64,000 bases of DNA from Selaginella moellendorffii (GCF_000143415.4 NW_003314296.1:1432239-1496238); one strand, 5' to 3'. Positions 46,855 through 59,010 are shown, counted from the stretch's first letter. The notes: generated by a model not told the origin, from the sequence alone. Made by a program: numbers and translations.

Positions 46855-47283
46855 CCCTAGGTTAATCCCTTTTTGGTAAATTTTTTGCTTTTTCTAAAGG
46901 GTATTAAAGGGTTTTTTTTTTTTCACTAGAAATGCTCGAAGAATTAAAAATCCACTCGTGAAGTATCAGATGGAGGAAGAGAATTTTCAGCAGGGAAACT
47001 GTTTATGAATCGATTCCTCTGCGCAACACAAACCACTGCAAACCCTACTTGTCAGATTTGTGTCGTCCCTTGCACGATCCAATTGTGCCAGACCTTAAAT
47101 CCAATGGCCGCCGGGTGGATTATTTATTTATTAAAAAACTTTTTAGTGAGTAACAATTGTTTTTTTTTCTTCTTCTTTTTTTTGTTTTCGTCTTGGCATA
47201 GTATATCTCTCACGAGACATTAAAAAGGAAAATGTTTTGGCTTTAACACGAGTATATAATATCGCTAACTTAATCGCATATAT
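46855..47283. other. Spacer between J-domain paralogs
   Basis: Contains homopolymer T tracts at about 46909-46922 and 47161-47182 and no coding sequence. It holds the 3' end of the intact paralog and the decayed promoter of the broken one. Confidence 0.5.
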
Positions 47284-48519
47284 TCAAAGCTTGATAGATA
47301 GAATGAACACTACCAGAATGAGCGCTAGCAGTAGTGCTGTGGGCAAGATGAATCCCTTGCCTAGAACTAGCAGCACCACGATCACCGCCACCAACCCTGC
47401 ATTTCCATTTGTAGACTTGGCCCCTCCCTGCTTGGTCCTCTGATCCATCTCTGATTGCTTCCTGGTCTCTCTCTCCTTAATCCTGGCTTCTCTCCTCCTT
47501 TCCTCCTCTTGATTTATCCTGGCTTCTCTCCTCCTTTCCTCCTCCTGGTCATGCTTGATCCTTGCTTCTCTGTTCCTTTCCTCCTCCTGATCTTGATTTA
47601 TCCTGGCTTCTCTCCTCCGTTCCTCCATCCTGGCTTCTCTCCTCCTTTCATCCTCCTCTTGTCTAATCCTGGGTTCTCTCCTTCTTTCCTCCTCCCTCTC
47701 CTTCATCCTCAGGAATTCTGCCCAAATATCCTCCTCCTCTTTAATCCTGGCTTCTCTCTTCCTTTCCTCCTCCCTCTCTCTCTCCATCCTCATGGTTTCC
47801 CACTCCATCTCCCGCCTCTTCATAGTAGCCTCTTCCTCTTGCCTCTGGTACCATGAATCGCTCCCTGGATAACCCCATGCAAGGTGGTGAAAGTCTACCA
47901 CGATAAAATTCCGTAGGCAGCAAGCACAAAGCAGCACATAGTTCTCAAACGTCTTATAGTACCACCACTGCGCCATGCAGAATGGGCACTGCGCCACAAA
48001 AGTTGGAGTGCCATAAGGAGGTGGCTGCGGTGGTGGCGGTGTCCGAGGAGGAGGAGCACTCGCATCGTTAGAAGTAGAAGGGAGTGAGCTCCTGATGCTG
48101 TCATAGATCATCTTCTTGTTCTTGTCCGAGAGAATCGTCATGGCCTCGTTGACGAGCTTGATAGCCTCCTCCGCTCCATTCATCCTGTTCTTGTCCGGGT
48201 GGACCAAACGTGCCATCTTCCGGTACTGCGTCCGGATGCTATCATCGTCCGCGCGGGGATCCACTCCTAAGATCGCGTACCAGTCGTGATCACCAATCCC
48301 GAACAGATCGTTAGGCAAGATTATTAGAGAATGGTGACGAATGGCGGCGGCAGCGTGGACTTCCACCACCGCTAGCATCTGCTTGCCACGCTCTAGGCCC
48401 GGGTCGAGTTGCAAGGCCCTGACACAAAAATCTTTCGCTGCTGCCAAGTCGTGGAGCATGAACTTCTTCTCTGCGAGATCGACTGCCTTGACAGCATCAT
48501 CTTTGTTCAAGCATTCCAT
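47284..48519 (-). CDS. Tail-anchored J-domain protein with charged repeats
   Basis: 411 residues in one exon; the start is set at MECLNKDD because it matches the large paralog (an in-frame ATG-like codon 36 bases upstream adds an unmatched MRLVIKQLSPDR). The order is: helical N-terminus (AVKAVDLAEKKF, LERGKQMLAVVEVHAAA); J domain at about 78-142 with HPDKN at 107-111; a Pro-rich linker; a CPFC...CACC zinc-ribbon-like segment; a highly charged stretch with a repeat of the form EERRREARIxQ (at least six variants at about 255-355); and a C-terminal hydrophobic segment (LVAVIVVLLVLG then LLLALILVVFIL) a few residues from the end. That makes it a predicted tail-anchored co-chaperone of ER, mitochondrial or plastid outer membrane facing the cytosol. 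It lacks the DUF3444 of its neighbour, so its role may differ. Confidence 0.85.
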   Translation of the reverse strand: MECLNKDDAVKAVDLAEKKFMLHDLAAAKDFCVRALQLDPGLERGKQMLAVVEVHAAAAIRHHSLIILPNDLFGIGDHDWYAILGVDPRADDDSIRTQYRKMARLVHPDKNRMNGAEEAIKLVNEAMTILSDKNKKMIYDSIRSSLPSTSNDASAPPPRTPPPPQPPPYGTPTFVAQCPFCMAQWWYYKTFENYVLLCACCLRNFIVVDFHHLAWGYPGSDSWYQRQEEEATMKRREMEWETMRMEREREEERKREARIKEEEDIWAEFLRMKEREEERRREPRIRQEEDERRREARMEERRREARINQDQEEERNREARIKHDQEEERRREARINQEEERRREARIKERETRKQSEMDQRTKQGGAKSTNGNAGLVAVIVVLLVLGKGFILPTALLLALILVVFILSIKL

Positions 48520-49170
48520 TCTATCTGGGCTAAGTTGTTTAATCACTAATCTCAAGAAATTTTATTCTATCTACTACCTGCATGGCTTCTGGATCCGTGA
48601 ATCTCTTCCAGTTTTGTTGAGCCTGAGCCTGAGTAGAAGAAATTGGGCGGTGCCATTCGCAATAAGATGGAAAGTTTCAACACGGAATGCTTGTGACTGT
48701 CATCAGAATGACGATTTCTTAGAACTAGTATAGACGAATAAGGTCAGTAAATAATTATTATATCTTTTGAAAGGCAAAAATCTTCATGTTTTTGTTTTCA
48801 AATTTCTGCTGATACATCCTAGCAGGAACTTGGGCTCCCAAAAAAAAAGCAAAACAAATATACACACTCATCCCACTGGCCTTCAGCTCAAAAGGAAGTT
48901 TAAAGTCAATACAATACAAACCCGTCAGCAACAACAGCGTCGTCCTCTTCTCGTCGGTGTCTCTCTCTCTTTTTTTTCATCCATCAGCGCGAAAAAAAAA
49001 ACAAAAACAAAACAACAACAGCAGCGATCAAGCAGCCAAGTTTAAAGTCAGCCGGGTAGCCTGCAAATCAGACTCGGAAGAAAAGCGAAGGAAGAACGCA
49101 AAAAAAAAGAGAGGAAGAGGAAGAAACAATGGGTGGGCTGGAAGCAGCAAAAATTACACTGGAGAGATCG
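48520..49170. other. Intergenic, EAF1 3' UTR side
   Basis: Promoter of the tail-anchored J gene at the low end and 3' UTR of EAF1 at the high end, both on the minus strand. A CT/T tract at about 48960-48976 and A-rich runs at about 48840-49130 are low complexity. No ORF with recognisable content. Confidence 0.5.
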
Positions 49171-52100
49171 CTACCGTGGGGAGCTCGAGGATGTTACAAC
49201 GCTTGGAGGAGCAGCAGTGGCACTCGCGGTCACTGACGGATTACTAGAACCGTTCGTCGTTGGCCTTTGTGCTCCGCCATGGACTTGTCTTGGCTGCAAG
49301 AACAAAGATGGGCGATCGAATATAAAAGAAGCAAACGATGAGAGCTATCTCCATTACCTGTACACCATGACTCAAACTTGGCACCGGCGTTCCTGGGAAA
49401 GATGGCGAGCTGGGAAGCACCGAGGATGGCCTTGCCGCTCTCGTAGAATTCATCGTGTTCGTCGGGACAGGCACTGGCACTGGTAAGCTTTGCTGCTGCT
49501 GCTGCTGGACAGGCCTTTGAGCAGCACCACTTCCCTGCTGTTGCTGTGCCAGAGTTCTCCCATTCACAGCCGGGACAATACCGAGCTTCGCTGCTGTGCC
49601 AACTTGGTTTTGTGCCACTCCACCGTTTCCATTGGCACTGCCTTGGTTAGCGCCACCGCTGGTGCTCCTCGTTAGATTGTACATGCCGGGGAAGTTCTGG
49701 CCTGGTTTCCATGACCCCGCTGCGCTCGGAGCCAACGCTGCTTGAGGAGGCAATCCCGAGCTGCTGGTTCCAATGCTCATGGGACCACTGCCCGTGTTTG
49801 AGCCACCCAGCGGCTGCGTAGTGTTCTTCCCAGGGGCTTGTAGCGCACTGGCCTGTTTTTGCTGTGACTTTCTAGCCTGTGGAGCTTGCTGTGATTGTGG
49901 CTGCTGCTGCTGCTGCTGTTGTTGTTGTTGCTGCTGCTGCCTTCGTTGGATTTGAGCTTGCGTAGTCGTCGAAGCTGGCTGTTGAGAAGCTGGCGGTGCA
50001 GCAGCTGAAGTAGCCGGCGTAGTTTGCTGCTGCGGAGGTGGCGTCGACGGAGCTGCTGGCACCGGAGATGCTCCCTGCGGCGATTGCTTCTGAAGACTCT
50101 TTTGCTGCGAAGTTTGTCCAGCGGTGCCTTGCGTGAGTTGTCCCCCCTGGCTTTGTCCCGAAACCTTACCAGGCTGGCTCATGCTGGCTTGCTTCCCGGC
50201 TTGCTGCATCGCCAAACTTCTTTGTTGCGCTTGGCCAGCTTGAGCCGTTCCTGGCGGGCTTGGCAGCTGAGAGTTGGCTGTTTGCTGGCTCCCCGGCATC
50301 AGAGCTGAGTGTGTTGCGACTCCCCGGCCGCTCGCGTTGTTCTTACCCACTTTGGATTGTTGCTGGACCTGCAAGAGCTGCTGCTGTTGGAAACTTGGTT
50401 GTTTTGTTAATGACTGCTTTTGTGTTGGTACCTGTACCTTTTGCTGGCCTGAGAGCTGTCCCATTTGTGCTGGCGTTGGCTGTTGCGGGTGTTGCGCTCC
50501 TGGCAACACCGGCGACTGCTGCTGCTGGCTCGGAGATAGCTGCTGCGCTTGCTGGGACGGGAGCAAAGGCTGCTGCTGCTGTGTCAACATTCCAAGCTGA
50601 TGCTGCTGCAACAAGTTGTTTGGCTGCTGGAAAATTCTTTTTTGCTGCTGCTGCTGTTGCTGCTGCTGTTGTTGTCTTTCGTTGACCAAACGGACCGCTT
50701 GCAAATACTGCTGGTGCTGCTGCTGCTGGCTTTGCTGCTGCGGGCTCAAATGTTGCTGCTGTTGAGGTGCGAAACTTTGAGTTGGTGAAGAGACCATTGG
50801 ATTGGAAAGGTTCATGTTGTTTGAACTTAGAGTGTTCAAAGCAGCAACTGCCTGAGGATTACCTTGAGCAGCTTGGTGCTGCAGCTCTTGGATAATATGC
50901 TGCTTTTGCTCCTCCGTGCAGCGGCCAGACTGTTTAAGAAGCATAAGAATGACGCAGCGGCATTAAGCGTGTCATGTCAACTGAAAGCTCTTACCCGGAT
51001 CAGCTGAGTTGCGTCTCTTGCCCGTTTCATAAAATTCGCAGGGCTCGGTATACCACCTGCCATCATGGAACCTGACGCGGGCAAAGCAACTCCACCGGGA
51101 GGCATCAGTCCTGGTGAAGGTCCTGGTGGTATCATGCCCGGCATGGTTGGCCTCGGTAGCGACAAGCCGCCTCTGTTCAAGCCCATCAAGCCTGCTGTGT
51201 TACCAGAAGGTAGCATCGGCATTGAGCAGTCACTTGAATTTGGCAAACTTGCCATTGGCAAGTTACCAGGGGAGTTTGCTTGAGGTTGCAAGCTACGTCC
51301 CGTAACCATCCGAGTGTACCGTAGCCTCTGCTCCTCTGCCGACAAGGGACGCATCGAAGCAGCCATCCTTTGAGCGTCTCTGAAATGCAGTTAAAGCGTT
51401 TAGAGGCCAACTGAAAATAAGTATGAACATCGAGAACAACATACCGTGCAGCAGCCGCGTTAATTGCAGCGGAGCCTGGAGAGACCATAGAACCCAGATG
51501 TGGGAGCAAAGGAAGACCAGCCGAGTTTGGTCGCAAGCCATTAGGTGCCATAACGCCTGGCATGTTGAGTCCCGGGTGCTGAGGCAGTGAATAGCCATGC
51601 GCAGGGATGTCTCCATTTGACATCGGATGCTCGCAAAGATCCAAAGGACTAAATGCAAGACGAAAGTTAGTGAACGACGTTGAAAAGTTTTGCAGAGAAT
51701 AATACCTGAGAGGCACACCGGACAGACTGAATTGAGATGCTGTACTTAAATGAGATGCGTGCACAGGTAAAAGTTCCTGGTTTTCTAACGTGTCGTTCTG
51801 CAAGAAAAAATAAAATTACAATATAAACGTTAGGAAACCGGTACGTATCCAAGTGAGGAAAAACCTGTTGCTGCTTTGAGCGGTGAGCCTGCACAATATT
51901 CACAATCCGCTCAAGGTGCACTTTTACAGTGTCTTCTTCCATCGGCCCCTGTAAACGTTGCAAGAAGACACGCGTACTTTGCTGCTGGGAAAAGAGATCG
52001 GGCACGAGTGAGAGATGCGGCAAAAGAGTGACCACGGTCACCTTCGGCATTGATGTTCCCGGCTCATCGTTGTCTCCATTATCATTGGATAATCTGTCCA

Positions 52101-55100
52101 AAAGAGACTTGTGTCTGTCTTTACAATCTTTTGGTTTCCGGAAAATGCCCTGTAAAGAACACTTTTGTTTGTTTCTTCGAAGGACTAGTGATGTTTACGT
52201 ACCTTTAGCTGGGAGCTGGAGCTCAATACGTCACTTACAAGCTCCCAATTCGGACCAAGATCATGCACAAGTGCCAAAATTGCCTGAGAAAACAAGAGGT
52301 TTTTAGTAACTGTAAAAGGCTGAAAAACAATCCTAGACCTGATCCTCGGTAGCTGACCAGGGAATACCAACTCCTGGAGGATTGATTGACGACTGAATGA
52401 AGCCCTGTTTAGGAAACTAATAAGCATAGAAAATAAACAAAAGTACAAGCCCATACCTTGGTCGCTTTGTTTCGCCGTATTCTATCACGAGCGCTATTTT
52501 GTCTCAAAATTTTACTCGAAGTGGTCAGGTTGAGACCGGTTGCTGAAGGCCCAGCTTCCGCAAAGTCAGGAGAATGCTTTGAAGATTTCAATTTCTTCAT
52601 AGGATGCATACTGACAACACCTTGTGACCCTGGTGTCCCAGGTGTATCTGCTCAAGAATAGTTAAGATCCACACACACACGGCAGAGAAAACCATACCAT
52701 GCTCGGATGACAGTGGACTGTACTGGTCACTTTTGCGTTTGAGCTGGTCCTGCAATTTATGTTCAACATGGTTACCAATCCAGAAAAATCAAGAGTAGAA
52801 GGTAAAAAACGAACCTGTTCAAGCTGATTAAGTTCAGCGTCAGTCTGCAAGTACAACATCTATCAGGTAAGAAGAAACAAATCCTTCAAGTACGTACTTT
52901 TGAAAGATGAGAGTTCGATATAGCATCCGTTGAGAAGTCGGAGTGGAAAGCTTTCGTCTTCTTCTTCTTCTTGAACCGGAGAGAGCTTGTGCCCAGCCCA
53001 CCCTTTCTCGGACCCACGGAGTCACCCTCACTAGCTCGGCTGTCAGGAAATCCAAGGAGGTCTTCCTGCTGGGAGTTCGTGGAAGCCGAGGACGCGTTCC
53101 CTCTGTGTGCACCAGGAGACAATGTAGTCGACGCTGCACGTTGTCGAGCAACTACTGCTGATGTTCGCATGCGTTTCGTAGGAATAACTCCGATGGAACT
53201 AGCTGCACCAGCGGTAGGCCTTTTCGCGGGCGATGCGAGCCGATTACTCCCATCACAATAACCACCTTGTGACAGACCGTCGTAAGCTTTAGGTGTCTGC
53301 GCCTTGAGAATTCTCTTCCTCTTTTTCTTTGATATGGTCAAGTCACCCGGCATGTAGTGCATCCCGTAATCATCGTCAGGTAGCTTTGGTGATGTCCGAC
53401 TACCAAACGACCTTGAATCGTCTCCATACAGGTCTAACTCAGAACACATGCCAGATAAACGTTGATCGTTGAGACTGTCCTGTAAAAGCTTCTCCTGCAG
53501 ACAACAAACCACTGAGCAACAAGAGTAGCAGTCCTACAGCGGCACTTACACTCACAAAAGCATCCCAGTTCTTCTCAATAGAAAGCCGGTAAGTCTCCAA
53601 GGCGCCGTCCGACACGATAAAAACCAAGCTTTCCTGCAAGGAGAATACTGTCAGCAAACAGTAAAATAACTACGTGACACGTACCTCGGGAAATTGCTCC
53701 ATGAGAAACAAGCTATCCGGGACAAATTGAGGAGTTTTTGGCAGCTCTAAATCAGTTGACGCTCGCATGACATACTTGTGGATGGGACGACGCTTTTCCG
53801 TCGGCGCAGGACCATCTACGTCCATAGGAACTGCTTCGCAATCATCATTTTTCTTGATGGACAACTCGTCAGGCTTTTGCGTCAAGGCAGCCGCTGACTG
53901 CCAATATCTTGTCACGATATTTGCCAGTACATGCGCGATCCTCTTTTTGTTCTTCTTCAAATCAGTATCGGCAACCTTTGTCTGCTGCGACCGTTGAGCC
54001 GTCCAGCGGCAAACCTGTGCAGCAGCCGCTGTCTTCCACAAGCGCTCCTGTAATGAGACAGACTATTAAAATGAAGAGCACAAATGAAGTTCAAATTTTT
54101 ACCTGCATAAAGTCATTAGCCATCCATGACATCTCTTCCAGAACAAAGTCCCAGTGCGATTTCTGCCTTGCTGGTTCAGAACCAGGCTTGTGTCTTGAAA
54201 ACTCCATCGTATGTTTTTGGGCAGCCTTTGAAAGTAAACGGTAAGACAAAACGTAGATAAACAAAGAAGAGAGTACCTTGATAGTTTCAGCTGCCTCTAA
54301 GATCATATCTTCTTGCGCTTTCTCAGAAACTGGTTTCTGTTTGTCTGACGCTTCATTTTTCTGTACCGATGCATCCGTAGAAAGTCCCGAAGGGCACGGT
54401 TCTGAAGGCCGTGCTACATCTCGAGTTTTATCGCCTTCGCTTTGTTCCTCTACTCCCTTCCCGTCTTGCTTAGCCTCCGCAGAACTTGCAGGGTTGATTT
54501 CTTCGTTTGTAGACTGTTCCATTGCTTTTTGTCTCGCATAGTCATCCGAAATGTCCTTGTTTTCTTTGCGTTCGTCTTGCACGCTTCCATCGTTTCCCGG
54601 TGAAACACAAGTTCCAACCTCTTGAACATCCGCAGAGCACGTTGGAGGGACTTGAAATCTACACATGGATGACTGATCCGTGTCGCAGGGAAGATACTTT
54701 GAAGCCGCGTGCCCATTGCCGAATTCCTTCTGCTTTAATTTTTTCGTAGACGTCTGATTCTTTCGTCCTTCAACCCCCAGAACCTCGTCGTGATCTCTGT
54801 GTTTAAAAACAGGCCCGTCACTGACATGTCCAGGAGTCTCTGCCGAGCCGTTTTCAAGAACCTCTCCCGTCACACGGCAACTAGCAGTTTCCTGCTCTAC
54901 GTATCTACCATTTTCGAGGGAAGAACAGTTTGTGTTTCGGGCACACAAGTCGTCTAGTTCACTGTAGCAAAGCATAAATTGTCTACACTCAAGAAGAGCT
55001 TAAGCGAGCTTGCTTACCTCGACAACACTTGAGCAGCAAAACGAGGTAGTAGCGACTCACCGAATTTATAATCTAGCGGATTTCCACCCTGTGTGACAAG

Positions 55101-55400
55101 GGACCACAACAAAAAATAGTTTTAGAGACAGTAGAACTCACAAGCTTAGTTACCTTTTCTAGGAAATCAAGCTCTTTGCTTAGCTCTTCTCTTACAGTCA
55201 CTTCTAACCTGCGACAAAGCAAAAAGAAAAAAAAACGAACAAAGTTCATACACAAAGATAGAAAAACAAACAAAAAGAGCAGGGGAAAAAAAAAAAAAAA
55301 ACAAACAGTACCTGAGTTCTGCCTGAGCTTTGTCTATGGCAGCTCGGCGGGGAGATGGTATGCTGTCTACGTTGGTTGCAGCACCAGATCCTCCGCCCAT
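49171..55400 (-). CDS. EAF1: EAF1-like scaffold of the NuA4 histone acetyltransferase (HSA-SANT)
   Basis: Nineteen exons join in phase to about 1715 residues: 55400-55312, 55208-55154, 55088-55018, 54961-54277, 54225-54103, 54047-53685, 53633-53550, 53494-52898, 52844-52815, 52749-52698, 52647-52457, 52404-52339, 52283-52203, 52149-51865, 51797-51706, 51648-51445, 51379-50995, 50929-49358, 49293-49171. The N-terminus (SPRRAAIDKAQAELR, ELDFLEKGGNPLDYKFG) matches plant EAF1. The HSA domain (about 305-395: HWDFVLEEMSWMANDFMQERLWK) binds actin-related proteins. A SANT/Myb domain (about 781-850: IPWSATEDQAILALVHDLGPNWELVSDVL, KDCKDRHKSLLDR) follows. The last 560 residues are Gln-rich. In plants EAF1 holds NuA4 together for H4 and H2A.Z acetylation. 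The exon at 52815-52844 could extend five codons to 52859. The start is uncertain: conserved VNVEEGSMGG similarity continues in frame upstream of the chosen ATG without a further ATG. Confidence 0.9.
49358..50929 (-). repeat. Glutamine-rich (CAG/CAA) low-complexity exon of EAF1
   Basis: This 524-codon exon encodes long Gln runs (up to about a dozen in a row near 50640-50680 and 49895-49940) from mixed CAG and CAA codons, interrupted by Pro, Ser and Ala. It is the glutamine-rich C-terminal region known for plant EAF1. Mixed codons argue for selection on the amino acid rather than simple triplet expansion. Confidence 0.8.
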
Positions 55401-56150
55401 GGAACCTTCCTCCACATTGACTATGAATCGCGACCCTGGCACTGACCAAGGGTCTCTCCTCGATCCAAAGTTACCATGAACACCGAGTCGCCACCATCAA
55501 ACTTACTTCCTCCTGGTGGCTAGAAAAAATATATCTCCATCAGAAACTGCGACTTGGAAGAACCCAGAGAAAAAAAAAATCCAATCCCTGCACCAGCTCC
55601 CTCCCAGAGAGAAAAAAAAAAATCCAACGAAGGAACTAGCCCAGACGAGAGCCTCTACACTGGAACTCCCCCACCCGAGCTATATTATTCCTGTTTGATT
55701 CGTCGAATATCAACGTCCAAATCGTAGCTGGGCATCCAGTGCCCACGTCCCAAATCGCAATTCCCTAAACCCCCCGAGGATGTGCTGCGATTCACAGCCC
55801 CTGGCCAGCCGCTGCCACTTCGAATTGCAGGATTTCCTCCCTCTCAAACACCCCTACTCTCCCCACAAACCCTAAAAAACCTATTCTCAAACGAGGCAGC
55901 AGGGCAGAGAAGGAAATCGATCGAAATACCTGGCCACAGCGATAGAAATCTCCCTGGCAGCAGCAGCAGCCCGTAGAATCCCAATCCCTGACTCCAATCC
56001 AAAAGCCCTAGAGGCCGCGCGTGATCCGGCGCTGGCGGATCATCCTTCTCGCAATCCAATTGGTGTCATTGCACTCCCAATGGCGCCCTGGGCGGGGAAG
56101 AAATGGTGTCGAGCGTGAGATCGGAGGGCAGAGTGGGGGGATCTCCTCTA
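55401..56150 (-). promoter_or_regulatory. Promoter and 5' leader of EAF1
   Basis: The sequence is fairly GC-rich and holds several telo-box-like AAACCCTA/AACCCC motifs (about 55766-55773 and 55865-55873) and AG-rich tracts. A minus-strand open stretch at about 55844-56059 shows no protein similarity I recognise. A donor-like GGAA|GTAAGT (near 55503-55508) could start a 5' UTR intron, but no partner acceptor is clear. Confidence 0.4.
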
Positions 56151-56153
56151 CGG

Positions 56154-56270
56154 GTGGCGTCGCGGGGGGTTAGTGTAACCCCGTGCTTGCTCACACTCTG
56201 GTGTGTCTAGACCTGTAGAGGACGAGCTTCCCACACACAGGCATTCCCGGTTCGATTCCCTTGCCAAACA
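56154..56270 (+). other. tRNA-like or SINE-like fragment (weak)
   Basis: The segment contains GGTTCGATTCC (about 56249-56259), a perfect match to the RNA polymerase III B box, followed by CCTTGCCA. A small palindrome GGTTAGTGTAACC lies at about 56167-56179. A proper T stem, anticodon arm and acceptor stem could not be formed, so it is not an intact tRNA. A tRNA-derived SINE remnant or chance are the alternatives. Confidence 0.25.
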
Positions 56271-58800
56271 AGCTCGTGTTTATTTTAAATGAAAATAATA
56301 ATAAAAATATTTAAGCAATGTAATAACCTACATAATTGAAAATTCACATTTGAAATAAATATAGACTCAATCATATATATAGAACTATTATCTAGAAAGT
56401 TAAAACAGTATTTGGATTGAATGCCAATAGTAGTTATATTTTAACTTCCATGAAATTAAATGTTTTTTTTCATATTTACAAATTACCCTTAAAATTTGTC
56501 AATAGATTAAACAGCCATGCCTTACTAAATTGACTTTAAAGGGTTAAATGTGTGGGTTAATATCATGCTTCAATGCTTTTGCAAAATTATAAAGAAATTT
56601 ACTTTTAAATTTAATAGAAAAGAAAAAAAAAAACTCAAACAAATAAGATTGCCCTCTAAAATCACTTGAAAAAGAATGGCTTTAAAAAAACTCAGTGGCA
56701 TTAAAAAATTTATAATTTAGTAGGATTAAGTAGTGGTAATCCTTATATAGTAACATTTACAAAACCATGATCACTCAAAAGATTAAAGATGTTAAGACAT
56801 GTATTATGCAATTTAATTAAATTAAAACATATGAAACAAAGATGATAGAATAGTAAAAGGTTTTGAATTTACTATAATAAAAATCTATCAAAGACAATAA
56901 AATTTTAACTAACGTTAATTATTAAGTAAGAATTTAAGCTTGGTGGAAAAATATAAATAAAAAAAATAGAAAATTAAAAATATAGGAGAAATTTTGTTTT
57001 AATAAAATTTGACTTCCTATACATTTTCTAAACACAATATTTTTATTTATTTGATTTATGGTGGGGACTTAACATTGTGCTAACCTTTGACTGTTCAATT
57101 TATATTATTAGCCTATAATTTACTATAAAGGATAGTGTCAAAATCATAGGTGCATATTGAGAATATGGGAGTTAATTATAAACTCATTTGTTAAAAAATT
57201 AAATTAGGTGGAATGTTTTTATATTGTGTATTTATTTGAGAAAATAGGATGATCTACATTAAAATAAATATTAGTAATTATAATATTTAATATTTGTACA
57301 ATTATGGTGTTTTCTACAAAACTCTTCTTACTCTAGTATGATTAACAACCTTAGCTTCTATAAAAAAAATTCTTATACTTTTGTTTAAAACTATAACATT
57401 TTTAGCATTTATTTTTTGTTTCATTATAGATATAAAAATCATATTATTTTAAATATATATTATTATCACACCAATTTATTTTTTTCTTGTTAACCCATTA
57501 AAATTAATGACATTATTATATACCTTATCCTACTCAATAAGTATAATTTCTTCTATTTCCTCATAAAGTCTCAAACAAATCATAACTGTAATAGTAATCA
57601 TTTTACTTGACATTATAGTTTGCCACATAGTTTATGGTATTAAAGTGGGTATTTTCATCTCTTGCCTTAGTTGCAAGCAAATATCCATTGGTGATTCAAG
57701 ACTTTATAGCATTTCTTATAGACAACAAAATGTTTCAAGAATATCAAACATTAGTAGATATTTCTGTCTTATCTTTTAGTTTTGTTTCTTAATTGTCCTT
57801 CACAACTCAAAATAGTAAGATGGTGATGAAAAGACATAATGCTATACTAGCTAAAGAAATAGATATAGTTTTTCCATGTATTACAATTCTTCTAGATTGA
57901 ATTTGCCTCTTTAATGTTTTATTCCTCAAGTAAGAGACCACTAATAATCTTAATACAACACCATAAAAAATCTCAACTTTATAATGTGGTAAGTATGACT
58001 GTTTTATGATTGTGACTAAGGTTTTCACCTTATATTTTACCTATATGTTTAAGAAACGAATCAAGTTCTCAAACACCCAACCTCCACACCTGTAACTTAG
58101 ATTTGTTCTTCATTAGAAGCTTTATTAGTATCACTGAGGAGGGGATGGTCCAAAGCTGAGTTTAGCTCATGAGCTAAAAAAAAACAAGGAAATATGATGT
58201 TAAAAAAAGATTATTTTTTTGTGAATTTAAAGTTCATAAATTTAATTATCAATGGTTTAGAGAAAAAAAAATTTAATCTATTTATGAAGAAACTTCTAAT
58301 TTCTAATACAACCTTTACAATAAAATATTGAGTGAGTAGTTTTTAAAATTAAAAGTTTATACAAACATATAGAATTATTACTTTTTGCATTCAAAATGTT
58401 TTAGTTATGTAGCGCATCTAAATTTGGAGCTGAACTCCAAGTCTTTTGCACTACAAAACAAGGGTCTAGTACACATTCAATCCTACAAGCACCAGCTCCT
58501 TGTATCTAGCATTTGCAGCGTTTGCATTTGCAGCATTTGTATTTGCATATACCTAACCAACTAGAGCAGCGTGGAGCTTGGGCTTAGACCCAAGTTGGAC
58601 GCATAATAAAAAAAGATATAGCTCAAAGGGAGCAAAACTAATATCTTAAGTGGTCGAACACACATTTCAACCATTATCCCTACTATACATTTAAAACCCC
58701 CCAACAACTCCAAAAGTTAATGGAAAACACACTATATGGGAAACACACCAACTTAAATGAATTATGAAACTACCTCTTATTTACATCTAAAAACATTAAG
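56271..58800. other. AT-rich gene-free stretch
   Basis: Very AT-rich with no recognisable coding sequence, tRNA or LTR ends. Short runs of A and T are common. The phrase TGTAGCGCATC at about 58411-58421 recalls the 9-base end of the small insertion at 61985, without a matching partner nearby. Confidence 0.5.
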
Positions 58801-58816
58801 ACTTAGACACCCTCTG

Positions 58817-59010
58817 ACTGTTACCGACAAGGAAATAACTAATAGAGTTAACCACTTTTGCTACTCCGAATACCATTTAGCTTACAAAGGAATGATACAT
58901 CCCTTTGATTGTCACTGACAAGGAAATAACTAACAAAGTTAACCACTTTTGCTGTTCTAAGTACTATTTGGCTTACAAAGGAATGATATATCCCTGTCCA
59001 CAGGGATATA
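58817..59010. repeat. 91-base tandem duplication ending in an 11-base hairpin
   Basis: The segment around 'gacaaggaaataact' at 58826 recurs at 58917, a period of 91, with the shared end 'cttacaaaggaatgata(c/t)atccct'. The second copy ends in a perfect inverted repeat, TATATCCCTGT (58987-58997), two bases, ACAGGGATATA (59000-59010). Function unknown. Confidence 0.8.

Noticed and set aside
49490-50788. Cys- and Leu-rich plus-strand ORFs opposite the EAF1 glutamine exon
   Set aside because: They are antisense readings of CAG/CAA runs (CTG/TTG) and not genes.
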